From NCBI RefSeq assembly GCF_035920345.1, contig NZ_CP109149.1:186001-250000 (forward strand): a stretch of DNA of 64,000 nucleotides. The letters run 5' to 3'. This DNA is from Nocardia vinacea (GTDB taxonomy: Bacteria; Actinomycetota; Actinomycetes; Mycobacteriales; Mycobacteriaceae). Positions 35,255 through 44,017 of the stretch are shown in pieces. The notes under the pieces are model-generated. The model had not been told where the DNA came from. It worked only from the letters and a program-made list of their open reading frames with translations, and searched no databases. Position 1 is the first letter of the stretch; each line of letters begins with the position of its first letter. Made by a program: the position numbers and the translations under genes.

Positions 35255-36658
35255 ATGTCTATACCGACTACCGCACCAGCGGTCTCCAATTTGCCCGACA
35301 TCCCCGATGCGATGGCACGGGTTCGCCGCGAGTTCGCCTCGGGCCGGACCCGAGACCGCACTTGGCGTGCGGAGCAGTTGCGGAACGTGATCCGGCTGCT
35401 TGATGAGCAGGAGGATCAGATCGTAGCCGCGCTGGCTAGTGATCTTGGACGCAGCCGGGCCGAAGCCTGGATGGGCGATATATCGTCCACCAGGGGTGAG
35501 GCCGTGTTCGCCCTGAAACACCTGCGGCGGTGGATGCGCCGGCGGCGGCAGCCGCTGTCGCTGGTGCAGTATCCGGGTTCGGCCTGGGTGCAGTACGAGC
35601 CGCTCGGCGTCGTTCTGGTCATCGGCCCGTGGAATTACCCGGTGTACCTGACTCTTTCGCCGCTGGTGGCCGCGCTGGCCGCGGGCAACTGCGCGATACT
35701 CAAGCCGTCCGAGTTGGCGCCGGCCACGTCGGCCCTGCTGGCTCGGCTGGTTCCGGAATACCTGGACTCCGAGGCGGTCGTCGTGGTCGAGGGCGACGCC
35801 CCGGTCACCCAGGAGCTGCTGGCGCAGGGTTTCGACCACGTACTGTTCACCGGCGGCGACCAAATCGGAAGGAAGATCATGGCCGCGGCCGCGGCGACGC
35901 TGACTCCGGTGACCTTGGAGCTCGGCGGTAAAAGCCCGGTAATCGTGACCGCCGACGCCGACATCGCTATCGCGGCCCGCCGGATCGCCTGGGTCAAGTG
36001 CGTGAACTCGGGACAGACCTGCATCGCGCCGGACTACGTGCTGGCCGATCACCGTATCCGGGATCTGCTGGTGGACGAGATCGTAGCGGCGATCGAGCAA
36101 TTCGAGGGGGAGGGAGGCGCAGACGGCCGCCGGATCGTCAACGAGCGCCAATTCGCGCGACTGGCTACCTATCTCGCGCAGACGCGCGGCACGATCGCGC
36201 TGGGCGGACGGGTCACCGAGGCGTCGTTGTCGATCGAGCCGACCGTGATCGTCGACCCGGATCCCGACGATGCGGTCATGCAGGAGGAGATCTTCGGACC
36301 TATCCTGCCGGTGTTGTCGTACGAAAGCCTCGACGATGCGATCTCATTCGTGAACTCCCGGCCGAAACCACTTGCCGGGTACTACTTCACGAAATCGGCG
36401 GCGGTGGGCGAGCGCCTGGTGGACGAGATCCCGTCCGGCGGTGCGGTGATCAACCATGTCGCCATGCACTGCCTGGTGCCGCAGCTTCCGTTCGGCGGTG
36501 TCGGCGCCAGTGGCATGGGCGCCTACCACGGCCGCTGGGGGTTCGAAGCACTCAGTCACCGGAAAGCGGTGTTGCGCAAGACCTTCCACCCGGACCTGCA
36601 GCTGATCTATCCCCCGTACAGCAAACGGGCGCTGCAGATCCTACGAAAGATCTTCTAG
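35255..36658 (+). CDS. Aldehyde dehydrogenase, ALDH3-like
   Basis: The 467-residue protein is an NAD(P)-dependent aldehyde dehydrogenase that oxidises aldehydes to acids. Visible motifs are IGPWNYPVYL, LKPSELAP, FTGGDQIGRKIM, the general-base Glu in LELGGKSPVIV, and the nucleophilic Cys in NSGQTCIAPDYVL. The short C-terminus and LSHRKAVL-type ending match the class 3 fatty-aldehyde group. The start at 35255 has AGAGG 8 bp upstream, with an alternative GTG at 35228. The last 63 bases are repeated exactly at 38939-39001. It follows the desaturase fusion by 345 bp of non-coding sequence and precedes the sterol oxidase. Confidence 0.93.
   Translation: MSIPTTAPAVSNLPDIPDAMARVRREFASGRTRDRTWRAEQLRNVIRLLDEQEDQIVAALASDLGRSRAEAWMGDISSTRGEAVFALKHLRRWMRRRRQPLSLVQYPGSAWVQYEPLGVVLVIGPWNYPVYLTLSPLVAALAAGNCAILKPSELAPATSALLARLVPEYLDSEAVVVVEGDAPVTQELLAQGFDHVLFTGGDQIGRKIMAAAAATLTPVTLELGGKSPVIVTADADIAIAARRIAWVKCVNSGQTCIAPDYVLADHRIRDLLVDEIVAAIEQFEGEGGADGRRIVNERQFARLATYLAQTRGTIALGGRVTEASLSIEPTVIVDPDPDDAVMQEEIFGPILPVLSYESLDDAISFVNSRPKPLAGYYFTKSAAVGERLVDEIPSGGAVINHVAMHCLVPQLPFGGVGASGMGAYHGRWGFEALSHRKAVLRKTFHPDLQLIYPPYSKRALQILRKIF
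36590..36658 (+). repeat. Direct repeat, copy A (ALDH 3' end)
   Basis: Bases 36596-36658 are identical to 38939-39001, and the match extends to 36590/38933 with one mismatch. In this copy it encodes the last 20 or so residues of the aldehyde dehydrogenase (LQLIYPPYSKRALQILRKIF). Confidence 0.97.
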
Positions 36659-36935
36659 CTACTTACCCCTGAAATTCGCCCTGGGAAGGGATCTCTGAGA
36701 TTCCGAGACTCCCGCCGATGACCGGGACCCAAACCGACAATCCTCGTGCCGCTGTTCGGGCTGATCCTGTCCCCGCTCCTGATACCCACAGCGATAGAAA
36801 TCGCTGGGCGTGTGCAGGACAGGCTACAAGTGAAAGAACCGTGACCGCCTACCGTCGCGAGACCATCGGTTCGAATCCCTCCGACTTCCGGATGACCTCG
36901 GTCGCCTGAACGCGATCCTGAAAGGCAAGGTGCCC

Positions 36936-38801
36936 ATGACTTTCGATTACGACGTCATAGTCGTCGGCTCGGGCTTCGGTGGCAGCGTGAGCGCGCTGCG
37001 CCTGACCGAGAAAGGTTACCGCGTCGGTGTTTTCGAGGCCGGCCGCCGGTTCGCCGACGACGAGTTCCCGCAAACCTCGTGGCGTATCCGGCGCTACCTA
37101 TGGGCACCGGCGCTGGGCTGCTACGGAATTCAGCGGATGACGCTACTCAAGGACACTTTTGTGCTGGCCGGAGCCGGGGTGGGCGGCGGCTCCCTGGTAT
37201 ACGCAAACACCCTGTACGAGCCGCCGGATACCTTCTTCGCCGACGGCCAGTGGGCGCATATTACCGACTGGAAGGCCGAGCTGGCCGCGCATTACGACCA
37301 GGCGAAGCGCATGCTGGGTGTCACTGTCAATCCGGCGATCACGCCTGCGGACCGCGTCATCGCGGAGGTCGCGGAGGACATGGGAATCGCCGATACCTAC
37401 CAGCGCACACCGGTGGGTGTGTTCTTCGGCGGGCCCGGGCGCCGGCCGGGCGAGGATGTACCCGACCCGTACTTCGGCGGCGCCGGGCCGGACCGGCGCG
37501 CCTGCACCCACTGCGGCGAATGTATGACCGGCTGCCGGCACAACGCCAAGAACACGCTGGTGAAGAACTACCTCTATCTGGCCGAGCAGGCCGGCGCCAC
37601 CGTGCATCCGCTGACGACAGTGACCGATGTCCGCCCACTGCCGGACGGCGGTTACCAGGTCACCACGGTCCGCACCGGCCGGTGGATGCGCAAGCGGCGG
37701 CATCGATTCACCGCCGAGCAGGTCGTGTTCGCCGCCGCTGCGCTGGGCACCCAGCAGCTGCTGCACCGGCTGCGCGACCGGGGCTCGCTCCCCGACCTGT
37801 CCGCCCGGCTCGGGTATCTGACCCGGACCAATTCCCAGGAGCTGCTGGCGGTTCGCAGCCGAGACAAGTCCCGCGACTTCACCAAGGGCATCGCGATCAC
37901 CTCCTCCGTCCACCCGGATCCGGACACGCACGTGGAACCGTTGCGATACGGCAAAGGCAGCAACGTCATATCACTGCTGACCACCGTGATGGTCAGCGGC
38001 GACGGCCCGCGCGGACTGGGCTGGCTGCGTGAACTCGGCCGGAGCCGCCGGGATCTGGTCCGGATCCACAATCCGCGTCGCTGGTCGGAACAGACGATCG
38101 GCCTGCTGGTGATGCAGTCGGCGGACAACTCGCTCACCGCCTACACCCGGCGCAGCCTGTTCGGCCGACGCATGACCACCAAACAGGGTGAGGGACAACC
38201 GAATCCGGCCTGGATCCCGGCCGGCCACGAGATCGCGCGGCGGCTGGCCGAGAAGATCGACGGTGTTCCCGCGGCGGCCACCAGCAGCAGCGTCTTCAAC
38301 ATTCCGATGACCGGGCACTTCATCGGCGGCTGCGCTATCGGCGACAGCGCAGAGACGGGCGTCGTGGACCCCTACCACCGGCTGTTCGGCTATCCCGGCC
38401 TGCACGTCGTCGACGGATCGACCATCTCGGCGAATCTGGGCGTGAACCCCTCGCTCACCATTACCGCACTGGCTGAACGTGCGATGTCGTTATGGCCCAA
38501 CCGCGGTCACGCCGATCCGCGCCCCGCACCGGGTGCGGCGTACGAGCGGGTCGCGTCGGTCGCGCCCGCGCACCCGGTAGTGCCGCCTGCCGCGCCGGCC
38601 GCCCTCCGGCTGCCCATCGTCGGCATCACCAACGGAGACACCGATCGTCGAGCCGACTGGCCGGATGCAGCGTTCGGTGCCGCCACCACGAGCAATTCCG
38701 GTAGGAAGCTGCAGGGCCGACCAGGGCCGGTACTGGACGACGACAGCCCGGCCCGGCCATCGAACTGGACTGCACATTCCGACAAGGAGATTCACCGGTG
38801 A
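36936..38801 (+). CDS. choD: FAD-dependent GMC oxidoreductase, ChoD-like sterol oxidase
   Basis: The 621-residue flavoprotein closely follows the pattern of mycobacterial ChoD. It has the FAD loop GSGFGGSVSALRLTEKGYRV, the GAGVGGGSLVYANTLYEPPD motif, a Cys cluster CTHCGECMTGCRHNAKNTLV that could hold an iron-sulphur-like or metal site, and the end motif VVDGSTISANLGVNPSLTIT. A Pro/Ala-rich tail of about 110 residues follows LWPN. ChoD was named a cholesterol oxidase, but sterol oxidation by it is debated, so the substrate is best left open. The start chosen is the ATG at 36936 (GTG at 36930 also possible). Its TGA overlaps a small downstream ORF. Confidence 0.88.
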   Translation: MTFDYDVIVVGSGFGGSVSALRLTEKGYRVGVFEAGRRFADDEFPQTSWRIRRYLWAPALGCYGIQRMTLLKDTFVLAGAGVGGGSLVYANTLYEPPDTFFADGQWAHITDWKAELAAHYDQAKRMLGVTVNPAITPADRVIAEVAEDMGIADTYQRTPVGVFFGGPGRRPGEDVPDPYFGGAGPDRRACTHCGECMTGCRHNAKNTLVKNYLYLAEQAGATVHPLTTVTDVRPLPDGGYQVTTVRTGRWMRKRRHRFTAEQVVFAAAALGTQQLLHRLRDRGSLPDLSARLGYLTRTNSQELLAVRSRDKSRDFTKGIAITSSVHPDPDTHVEPLRYGKGSNVISLLTTVMVSGDGPRGLGWLRELGRSRRDLVRIHNPRRWSEQTIGLLVMQSADNSLTAYTRRSLFGRRMTTKQGEGQPNPAWIPAGHEIARRLAEKIDGVPAAATSSSVFNIPMTGHFIGGCAIGDSAETGVVDPYHRLFGYPGLHVVDGSTISANLGVNPSLTITALAERAMSLWPNRGHADPRPAPGAAYERVASVAPAHPVVPPAAPAALRLPIVGITNGDTDRRADWPDAAFGAATTSNSGRKLQGRPGPVLDDDSPARPSNWTAHSDKEIHR

Positions 38802-38890
38802 GGACGTCGCTTCGATCCGCCGCCGCGATCGCCGACCGGGCCGCCGAGACCGTCCGTGCCGTAGCGACAGAAATAGATCTTCGATGTTGA
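38798..38890 (+). CDS. Small ORF coupled to the oxidase gene
   Basis: AAGGAG lies 8-13 bp before a GTG at 38798 whose bases overlap the TGA of the oxidase gene. The frame runs 30 codons (RTSLRSAAAIADRAAETVRA and on to ATEIDLRC) and stops. It looks like the intact start of a gene, helical and Ala/Arg-rich, that has been cut off just before the repeated ALDH end at 38933. No function can be given. Confidence 0.4.
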   Translation: MRTSLRSAAAIADRAAETVRAVATEIDLRC

Positions 38891-38932
38891 AATCCCGGCT
38901 CACCGAGGAATTCGAGGAGGGCGACCTCGACG

Positions 38933-39001
38933 CCGGATCTGCAGCTGATCTATCCCCCGTACAGCAAACGGGCGCTGCAGATCCTACGAAAGATCTTCTA
39001 G
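38933..39001 (+). repeat. Direct repeat, copy B (stray ALDH 3' end)
   Basis: This is the second copy of the ALDH terminus, 2343 bp downstream of the first, with 63 identical bases. The stop codon and last 20 codons are preserved, but no ALDH body precedes them. Overlapping ORFs read it in a different frame. It lies 145 bp before the mce operon. Confidence 0.97.
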
Positions 39002-39145
39002 GAGGCCGCTGAATTAGCAGTTTTCTGGGTCATCGGTTCGGTGAGTTGTCCGGTGCGGTTCGCGGCGGGCGGATATGGCCAGCGACTTCAGCACGGTGTG
39101 ATCGCGGTCCGGTCAATCGGTTTCAGATTTCTGAAAGGTTCAACG

Positions 39146-39943
39146 ATGGTGGATTCCGGCGAGATCTCCTCGCCTGCCCGCTGGGACAGAACACGGTCCG
39201 CCGCGGAGGTCGTCCCACGTGCGGTGGGAGAGTTTTTCGGCACCACGCTGGATACCCTGCGGACGCTGCCCCGGCGGCCCTTCCAATTTCGGGAGTTCGT
39301 TCATCAGGCGTGGTTCATCGCAAATGTATCGATTGTGCCGACCTTGCTGATCGCGATCCCGTTCTGCGTCATGGTGATCTTCCAGATCAATGTGCTGCTC
39401 AACGAGATCGGAGCCATCGACCTGTCCGGGGCTGGCGCCGGAATCGCTGTGATTCGCGAGATCGGTCCGGTAGCAACAGTTTTGGTGGTGGCGGGTGCAG
39501 GCGCGACGGCGATCTGTGCGGACCTGGGCGCACGGACCATCCGCGAGGAGATCGACGCGATGCGGGTGCTGGGCATCGACCCGATACATCGGCTCGTCGT
39601 GCCCAGGGTGCTCGCCTCCACGGTCGTCGCGCTGTTCTTGAACGGACTGGTCACCGCGGTCGGCCTGGCCGGTGGCTACCTCTACGCGGTCTATCTCCAG
39701 GGCGCGACGCCAGGCCAGTTCATTACCGCGATTCCGCTGTTGACCGGGATACCGGATCTGCTGGTCAGCGAGCTCAAAGCCGGGATATTCGGGCTGCTGG
39801 CCGCACTGGTGGCGTGTCATCTGGGTCTGCATGCGAAGGGCGGCCCGAAAGGGGTCGGGGACGCCGTCAATCAGACCGTCGTTTTCAGCTTCGTCTTGTT
39901 ATTCCTGGCCAACTCCATCATCACCACCCTGTGGCTGCAATGA
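39146..39943 (+). CDS. Mce-system permease YrbEA (MlaE family)
   Basis: The 265-residue inner-membrane protein is the first permease of the mce transporter. It has five to six hydrophobic helices (NVSIVPTLLIAIPFCVMVIF, VATVLVVAGAGATAICADLG, LVVPRVLASTVVALFLNGLV, FVLLFLANSIITTLW) and the conserved EEIDAMRVLGIDPIHRLVVP loop, which contacts the MceG-type ATPase. It starts at the ATG at 39146, with GAAAGG 8 bp upstream. The mce operon has no ATPase gene of its own in the window, as usual for mycolic actinomycetes, so it must use a shared one. The second permease starts 10 bp downstream. Confidence 0.95.
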   Translation: MVDSGEISSPARWDRTRSAAEVVPRAVGEFFGTTLDTLRTLPRRPFQFREFVHQAWFIANVSIVPTLLIAIPFCVMVIFQINVLLNEIGAIDLSGAGAGIAVIREIGPVATVLVVAGAGATAICADLGARTIREEIDAMRVLGIDPIHRLVVPRVLASTVVALFLNGLVTAVGLAGGYLYAVYLQGATPGQFITAIPLLTGIPDLLVSELKAGIFGLLAALVACHLGLHAKGGPKGVGDAVNQTVVFSFVLLFLANSIITTLWLQ

Positions 39944-39953
39944 ACGGACCGAT

Positions 39954-40841
39954 ATGACCATCACCAGCCAACAGCCGTCCGTGGCCGAGCTGCTACGACG
40001 GAAGTCGTGGGGGCGCAGGCTAACCGCCGCCGCTGCGCGCCCCGGCGACGCCGTCGGCGGCCTCGGCCACCAACTGTCGTTTCACTTGCACGGACTCGGT
40101 TGGATTCCACGCACACTGCGCCGCTATCGCGGTGAGGTGGTCCGCTTGATCGCCGAGGTCAGTCTGGGATCCGGTGCGCTCGCGGTGATCGGCGGCACCG
40201 TCGTTGTCGTCGGATTCCTCACCGCCGCTGCCGGTTACGAGGTCGGCCAGCAGGGAGCTACCTCGCTCGGCCGCGTCGGGGTCGAAGCGATGTCCGGATT
40301 CATTTCCGCATTCTTCAATACCCGTGAGGCCATTCCGGTAGTGGCCGGTGTCGCGTTGACCGCAACCGTGGGCGCTGGGTTCACCGCGCAGTTGGGTGCG
40401 ATGCGGGTGAGCGAGGAGATCGACGCACTCGAGGTGATGTCGATTCCCTCGGTTCCGTATCTGGTGACAACCCGGATCCTGGCCGGGCTGCTCGCGATTA
40501 TCCCGCTTTATGGCATCGCGCTTTTCATGGGCTACGCCTCGACCCAGTTCGTGAGCATCGTGCTGTCCGGACAGTCACCGGGCACCTACGACCATTACTT
40601 CAACGTCTTCCTGGTGCCCACCGACGTGCTGTGGTCGCTGGCGAAAGTCATTGTGTTCTCGGTGGTCATCATGTCTGTGCACTGCTACCACGGCTACCAC
40701 GCCGCAGGCGGTCCCGCAGGTGTCGGGGTGGCGGTGGGCCGGGCGGTGCGTACCTCGTTGATCGCGATCATGATCATCGACCTGATCATCGGAGTCGCCG
40801 TCTACGGCGGCGTCCACTCGACCGTTCGGGTGTCCGGATGA
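39954..40841 (+). CDS. Mce-system permease YrbEB (MlaE family)
   Basis: The 295-residue second permease has a longer N-terminal cytoplasmic segment and the same EEIDALEVMSIPSVPYLVTT loop as the first. Helices include GGTVVVVGFLTAAAGYEVG, VVAGVALTATVGAGFTAQLG, LAGLLAIIPLYGIALFMGYA and LIAIMIIDLIIGVAVYGGVH. With YrbEA it forms the membrane channel through which a lipid is moved. The ATG at 39954 is 10 bp after the YrbEA stop. Its stop overlaps the mceA start (ATGA), so the genes are translationally coupled. Confidence 0.95.
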   Translation: MTITSQQPSVAELLRRKSWGRRLTAAAARPGDAVGGLGHQLSFHLHGLGWIPRTLRRYRGEVVRLIAEVSLGSGALAVIGGTVVVVGFLTAAAGYEVGQQGATSLGRVGVEAMSGFISAFFNTREAIPVVAGVALTATVGAGFTAQLGAMRVSEEIDALEVMSIPSVPYLVTTRILAGLLAIIPLYGIALFMGYASTQFVSIVLSGQSPGTYDHYFNVFLVPTDVLWSLAKVIVFSVVIMSVHCYHGYHAAGGPAGVGVAVGRAVRTSLIAIMIIDLIIGVAVYGGVHSTVRVSG

Positions 40842-42004
40842 CCCTGGAAGTCTCCCGGCGCCGCGCCCTGCTGCTCGGCATCAGCGCCATCGCCGTCTTC
40901 GTACTTGCCTGGACCGGCGCAATCGCCTCCTGCAGTGGCGAATTCGTCGCCAGCACCCGGGTCTACCTGCTCGCCGACCGGGCCGGGCTGCTGATGGGGC
41001 CCGGATCAGATGTCAAGGTGCGCGGCGTGGTCATCGGGCGGGTCAGCGCCGTCGAGGTCGACAACGATCGGGCGAAGCTGACCTTGGACCTGAATCCCGG
41101 CCAGGCGCGGCGGATTCCGGCGAACGTCGGCGCCGAGATCGCCCCGACCACCCTGTTCGGGCGCAAATTCGTCACCCTGGTCTGGCCAGCTGAACCGGCA
41201 GCAACGACACTCGGTGCGGGCTCGACGATCGATGGGTCGAAGGTGAGCGTCGAAGTGAACGACGTCTTCGACACACTGCTCACTCTACTGAAAACCGTTG
41301 AGCCGCAAAAGGTCAACGCGACACTGACCGCGCTCGGCACCGCCCTGGACGGGCACGGCGCGCGGTTCGGCGACCTGCTGGTGTCCACCGATCGCTACCT
41401 CGGGCAGTTCAACGAGGCGATACCGACATTGCGGCGCGACGTGCCACTGCTGGCCGACAATCTCGACACCTTGGCAGCGGTCACACCGGATGTCATGGCC
41501 ACGCTGAAGAATCTGTCGACGACCGGCACTACCCTCGTCGAGAAGCAGGCGAGCCTGAGCGCCTTCCTGCTCTCGTTCACCCAATTCGGCAATACCGGAG
41601 CCGCATTCACGAGCGCTTCGTCCGCGCCGTTGATCGGTGCCGCCGACGCACTGGAACCGACCACCGGGGTGCTCGCGGAACAGTCTCCGTCGTTCACCTG
41701 CTTGCTGTCGGCTCTCGATCACGATCGCGGGTTCCTCGAGAACGCGCTCGGCGGTGGGCGGCCCGGCTTGAACATCTTGAGCACCCTCTTGCTGGGCGAC
41801 GCGCCCTACCGCTATGACAAGGATCTGCCCGTGAACGGTGCCAACGGCGCTCCCTCCTGTTATGGATACCCCTACACGAAGGAGAGCCCACCTGCGGGCC
41901 ATATCGACTTCGACACCGGCACAACGGTATACGGGCCGATTCGCGGTCCGGAGGATCTGCTGGGTAACCCGTTCGCCGCACTGATCTACGGACTGACACG
42001 ATGA
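40838..42004 (+). CDS. mceA: MceA subunit (MlaD-domain substrate-binding protein)
   Basis: The 388-residue protein has an N-terminal anchor (LLLGISAIAVFVLAWTGAIA). It is followed by the MlaD/Mce domain at about residues 35-110 (TRVYLLADRAGLLMGPGSDV, VRGVVIGRV) and a long helical tail with DVFDTLLTLLKTVEPQKVNA and NLDTLAAVTPDVMATLKNLS. MceA to MceF form a hexameric, needle-like tunnel across the periplasm that carries hydrophobic cargo from the outer lipid layer to the YrbE permeases. A C-terminal Cys/Pro-rich end (PSCYGYPYTK) is typical. Start and stop overlap the neighbouring genes by 4 bp. Confidence 0.94.
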   Translation: MTLEVSRRRALLLGISAIAVFVLAWTGAIASCSGEFVASTRVYLLADRAGLLMGPGSDVKVRGVVIGRVSAVEVDNDRAKLTLDLNPGQARRIPANVGAEIAPTTLFGRKFVTLVWPAEPAATTLGAGSTIDGSKVSVEVNDVFDTLLTLLKTVEPQKVNATLTALGTALDGHGARFGDLLVSTDRYLGQFNEAIPTLRRDVPLLADNLDTLAAVTPDVMATLKNLSTTGTTLVEKQASLSAFLLSFTQFGNTGAAFTSASSAPLIGAADALEPTTGVLAEQSPSFTCLLSALDHDRGFLENALGGGRPGLNILSTLLLGDAPYRYDKDLPVNGANGAPSCYGYPYTKESPPAGHIDFDTGTTVYGPIRGPEDLLGNPFAALIYGLTR

Positions 42005-43020
42005 CCGCCCGCCACGCCGGACTCAAGCTGATGATCTTCCTGGTCATCACTACGGTCATCTCGGCCATGCTCGTCGTGGTCGTCGGCGAATTGCGCTTCG
42101 TGCCGACCCACACCTACCGTGCGCTGTTCACCTCGGCCTCGGGCATGAAATCCGGCGATGACGTCAAGCTCGCCGGAGTGCCGGTCGGCAAGGTGAAAGC
42201 CGTCGAATTCGCCCACGATCGGCTCGTGGAAGTGACATTCACCGTCGACCGTGAGGTCGATGTACTCACCAGTTCCACCGCTGCGATTCGATACAAGAAT
42301 CTGGTCGGCGACCGCTACCTGGAGTTGACCGTCGAACCCGACGGTTCAGGCGTGCGTTCCGAGCAGGATCCCATTCCCGTTACCCAGACTGCTCCGGCGC
42401 TCGACATCGACAGTCTCGTCAATGGTTTCAAGCCGCTCCTGCAGGGATTGGACCCGGACCAGGCCAACAGGCTGTCGGGGTCGTTGATCGCGGTGCTCAA
42501 CGGCCAGGAGCAGAATATCGCCGCGTTCGTGGAGCAGATCGGCTCACTGGGCAATGCGCTGGCCGATCGCGACCAGGTCATCGGATCGACGATCGACAAC
42601 CTCGGCGCGGCGCTTGCGGTAATCGATCAGCGCGGCAAGCAATTCGACACATTGGTCGTCGACTTGCAACAGCTCGTCAGCGGTCTCAATGCGGATCGAG
42701 ACACCATCACCGCGGGTCTGACGGGCATCGACGCGGGCACCGCCGAGATCGCCGGACTACTGCGCGACGACCGCCCCGCCATCGCCGGTGACGTCGCACA
42801 GCTGCGACAGCTGGCGGGCAACCTCGATGCCCATTCCGACTCGCTGTCGCTGTTGCTCGCGAAGCTGCCTGTTACGTATCGCCTGGCGGGGCGGGCCAGC
42901 AGCTACGGCAGTTTCGTCAACTTCTTCCTCTGTGGTCTCACGATCCGGTACCCGGCCGTCGGTGGCTCCGGCTACCAGGACTCGCCGACGTTCACCGTCC
43001 CGGCCGAAAGGTGCAAGTGA
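42001..43020 (+). CDS. mceB: MceB subunit
   Basis: The 339-residue second Mce subunit has an N-terminal helix (LMIFLVITTVISAMLVVVVG), the Mce domain at about residues 35-115 (TSASGMKSGDDVKLAGVPVG, KNLVGDRYLELTVEPDGSG), and helical repeats in the tail (RDQVIGSTIDNLGAALAVID). The end carries two Cys (FFLCGL and AERCK). It begins inside the mceA stop (ATGA overlap) and is followed 7 bp later by mceC, so stoichiometric synthesis is likely. Confidence 0.94.
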   Translation: MTARHAGLKLMIFLVITTVISAMLVVVVGELRFVPTHTYRALFTSASGMKSGDDVKLAGVPVGKVKAVEFAHDRLVEVTFTVDREVDVLTSSTAAIRYKNLVGDRYLELTVEPDGSGVRSEQDPIPVTQTAPALDIDSLVNGFKPLLQGLDPDQANRLSGSLIAVLNGQEQNIAAFVEQIGSLGNALADRDQVIGSTIDNLGAALAVIDQRGKQFDTLVVDLQQLVSGLNADRDTITAGLTGIDAGTAEIAGLLRDDRPAIAGDVAQLRQLAGNLDAHSDSLSLLLAKLPVTYRLAGRASSYGSFVNFFLCGLTIRYPAVGGSGYQDSPTFTVPAERCK

Positions 43021-43027
43021 CGCCGCA

Positions 43028-44017
43028 ATGAAACCCTTCTCCGAACGTAACCCCGTACGAATGGGCTTGGTGGGCACCGGCATTGCCGTTGCCCTGCTCG
43101 TCGGCGCGTTCAACTACCAGCGCATCCCCGGGCTGCCGGGACATCAGACGATGGTGGCCGAGTTCGCCGATGCCAGCGGCCTGAACGCCGGAGACACCGT
43201 GCAGATTTCGGGCATCAAGGTAGGTACGGTCGACCGCATCACGCTGGGCGGCGACCACGTCGATATCGCCCTGCGGGTGGACACCCATGATCAGCGTCTG
43301 GGTACTCGCACGACCGCCGCGATCAAGGTCGAAACGGTGCTCGGCCCCCGCTATGTCGAGTTGCGGCCGGACGGCGACGGCACCATTGGTGATCGAATTC
43401 CGTTGGACCACACAATTTCCGGCTACGACCTCACCGAATCGCTGAACCAGCTCACGTCGAAGTTGGCCGACACCGACAAGGCCCAGCTGGCCGATGCCGT
43501 GGACAGTGTCTCGAAGGTGCTCGCCGCGTTGCCCGCGAACCTGCGCCCCGCACTGGACGGGGTGTCGCGGCTGTCGCAAACGATCGCCTCCCGCGACGGC
43601 GCATTGCGCGATCTGCTCGACCACACCGGCAGCGTGACCGGGATTCTCGCCCAACGCAATCAGAACCTCACGACTCTGGTCACCGATGGCGGTTCACTGT
43701 TCGCGGCACTCAACGACCGTGCCGCCACGATCCGCGCACTGCTGGTCGATGTTCGCGATGTCAGTACCGAACTGCATGGGCTGGCTCAGGACAACAAGCA
43801 GGCACTCGCGCCCATGCTGGCCAACCTCGATCGCGTCTTGGGGCTGCTGAACTCCAACTACGACAACATCAACTCCGCGATCTCCGGTTTGCGGCCGTAC
43901 GTGACCCAAATGGGTGAGGTCGTCGGCAGCGGACCGTTCTTCGGTGTGCTCCTGCACAACATCACGCCCGCGAACCTCAATGGACAGCAGCCCGGCAGCC
44001 CGGGAGGAGGACGATGA
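43028..44017 (+). CDS. mceC: MceC subunit
   Basis: The 329-residue third Mce subunit starts at the ATG at 43028. It shows the anchor GLVGTGIAVALLVGAFNYQR, the Mce domain (FADASGLNAGDTVQISGIKV, VLGPRYVELRPDGDG) and a helical barrel tail with TDKAQLADAVDSVSKVLAAL. The tail ends in a Gly/Pro-rich stretch (NGQQPGSPGGGR). Its stop overlaps the mceD start. Its position and length match the third gene of mycobacterial mce operons, and the cargo specificity cannot be judged. Confidence 0.93.
   Translation: MKPFSERNPVRMGLVGTGIAVALLVGAFNYQRIPGLPGHQTMVAEFADASGLNAGDTVQISGIKVGTVDRITLGGDHVDIALRVDTHDQRLGTRTTAAIKVETVLGPRYVELRPDGDGTIGDRIPLDHTISGYDLTESLNQLTSKLADTDKAQLADAVDSVSKVLAALPANLRPALDGVSRLSQTIASRDGALRDLLDHTGSVTGILAQRNQNLTTLVTDGGSLFAALNDRAATIRALLVDVRDVSTELHGLAQDNKQALAPMLANLDRVLGLLNSNYDNINSAISGLRPYVTQMGEVVGSGPFFGVLLHNITPANLNGQQPGSPGGGR

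Noticed and set aside
36860..36895. tRNA-like T-loop GGTTCGAATCCC before the choD gene
   Set aside because: The stem on either side does not pair over five positions and there is no acceptor strand or upstream arm. Chance similarity is likely.
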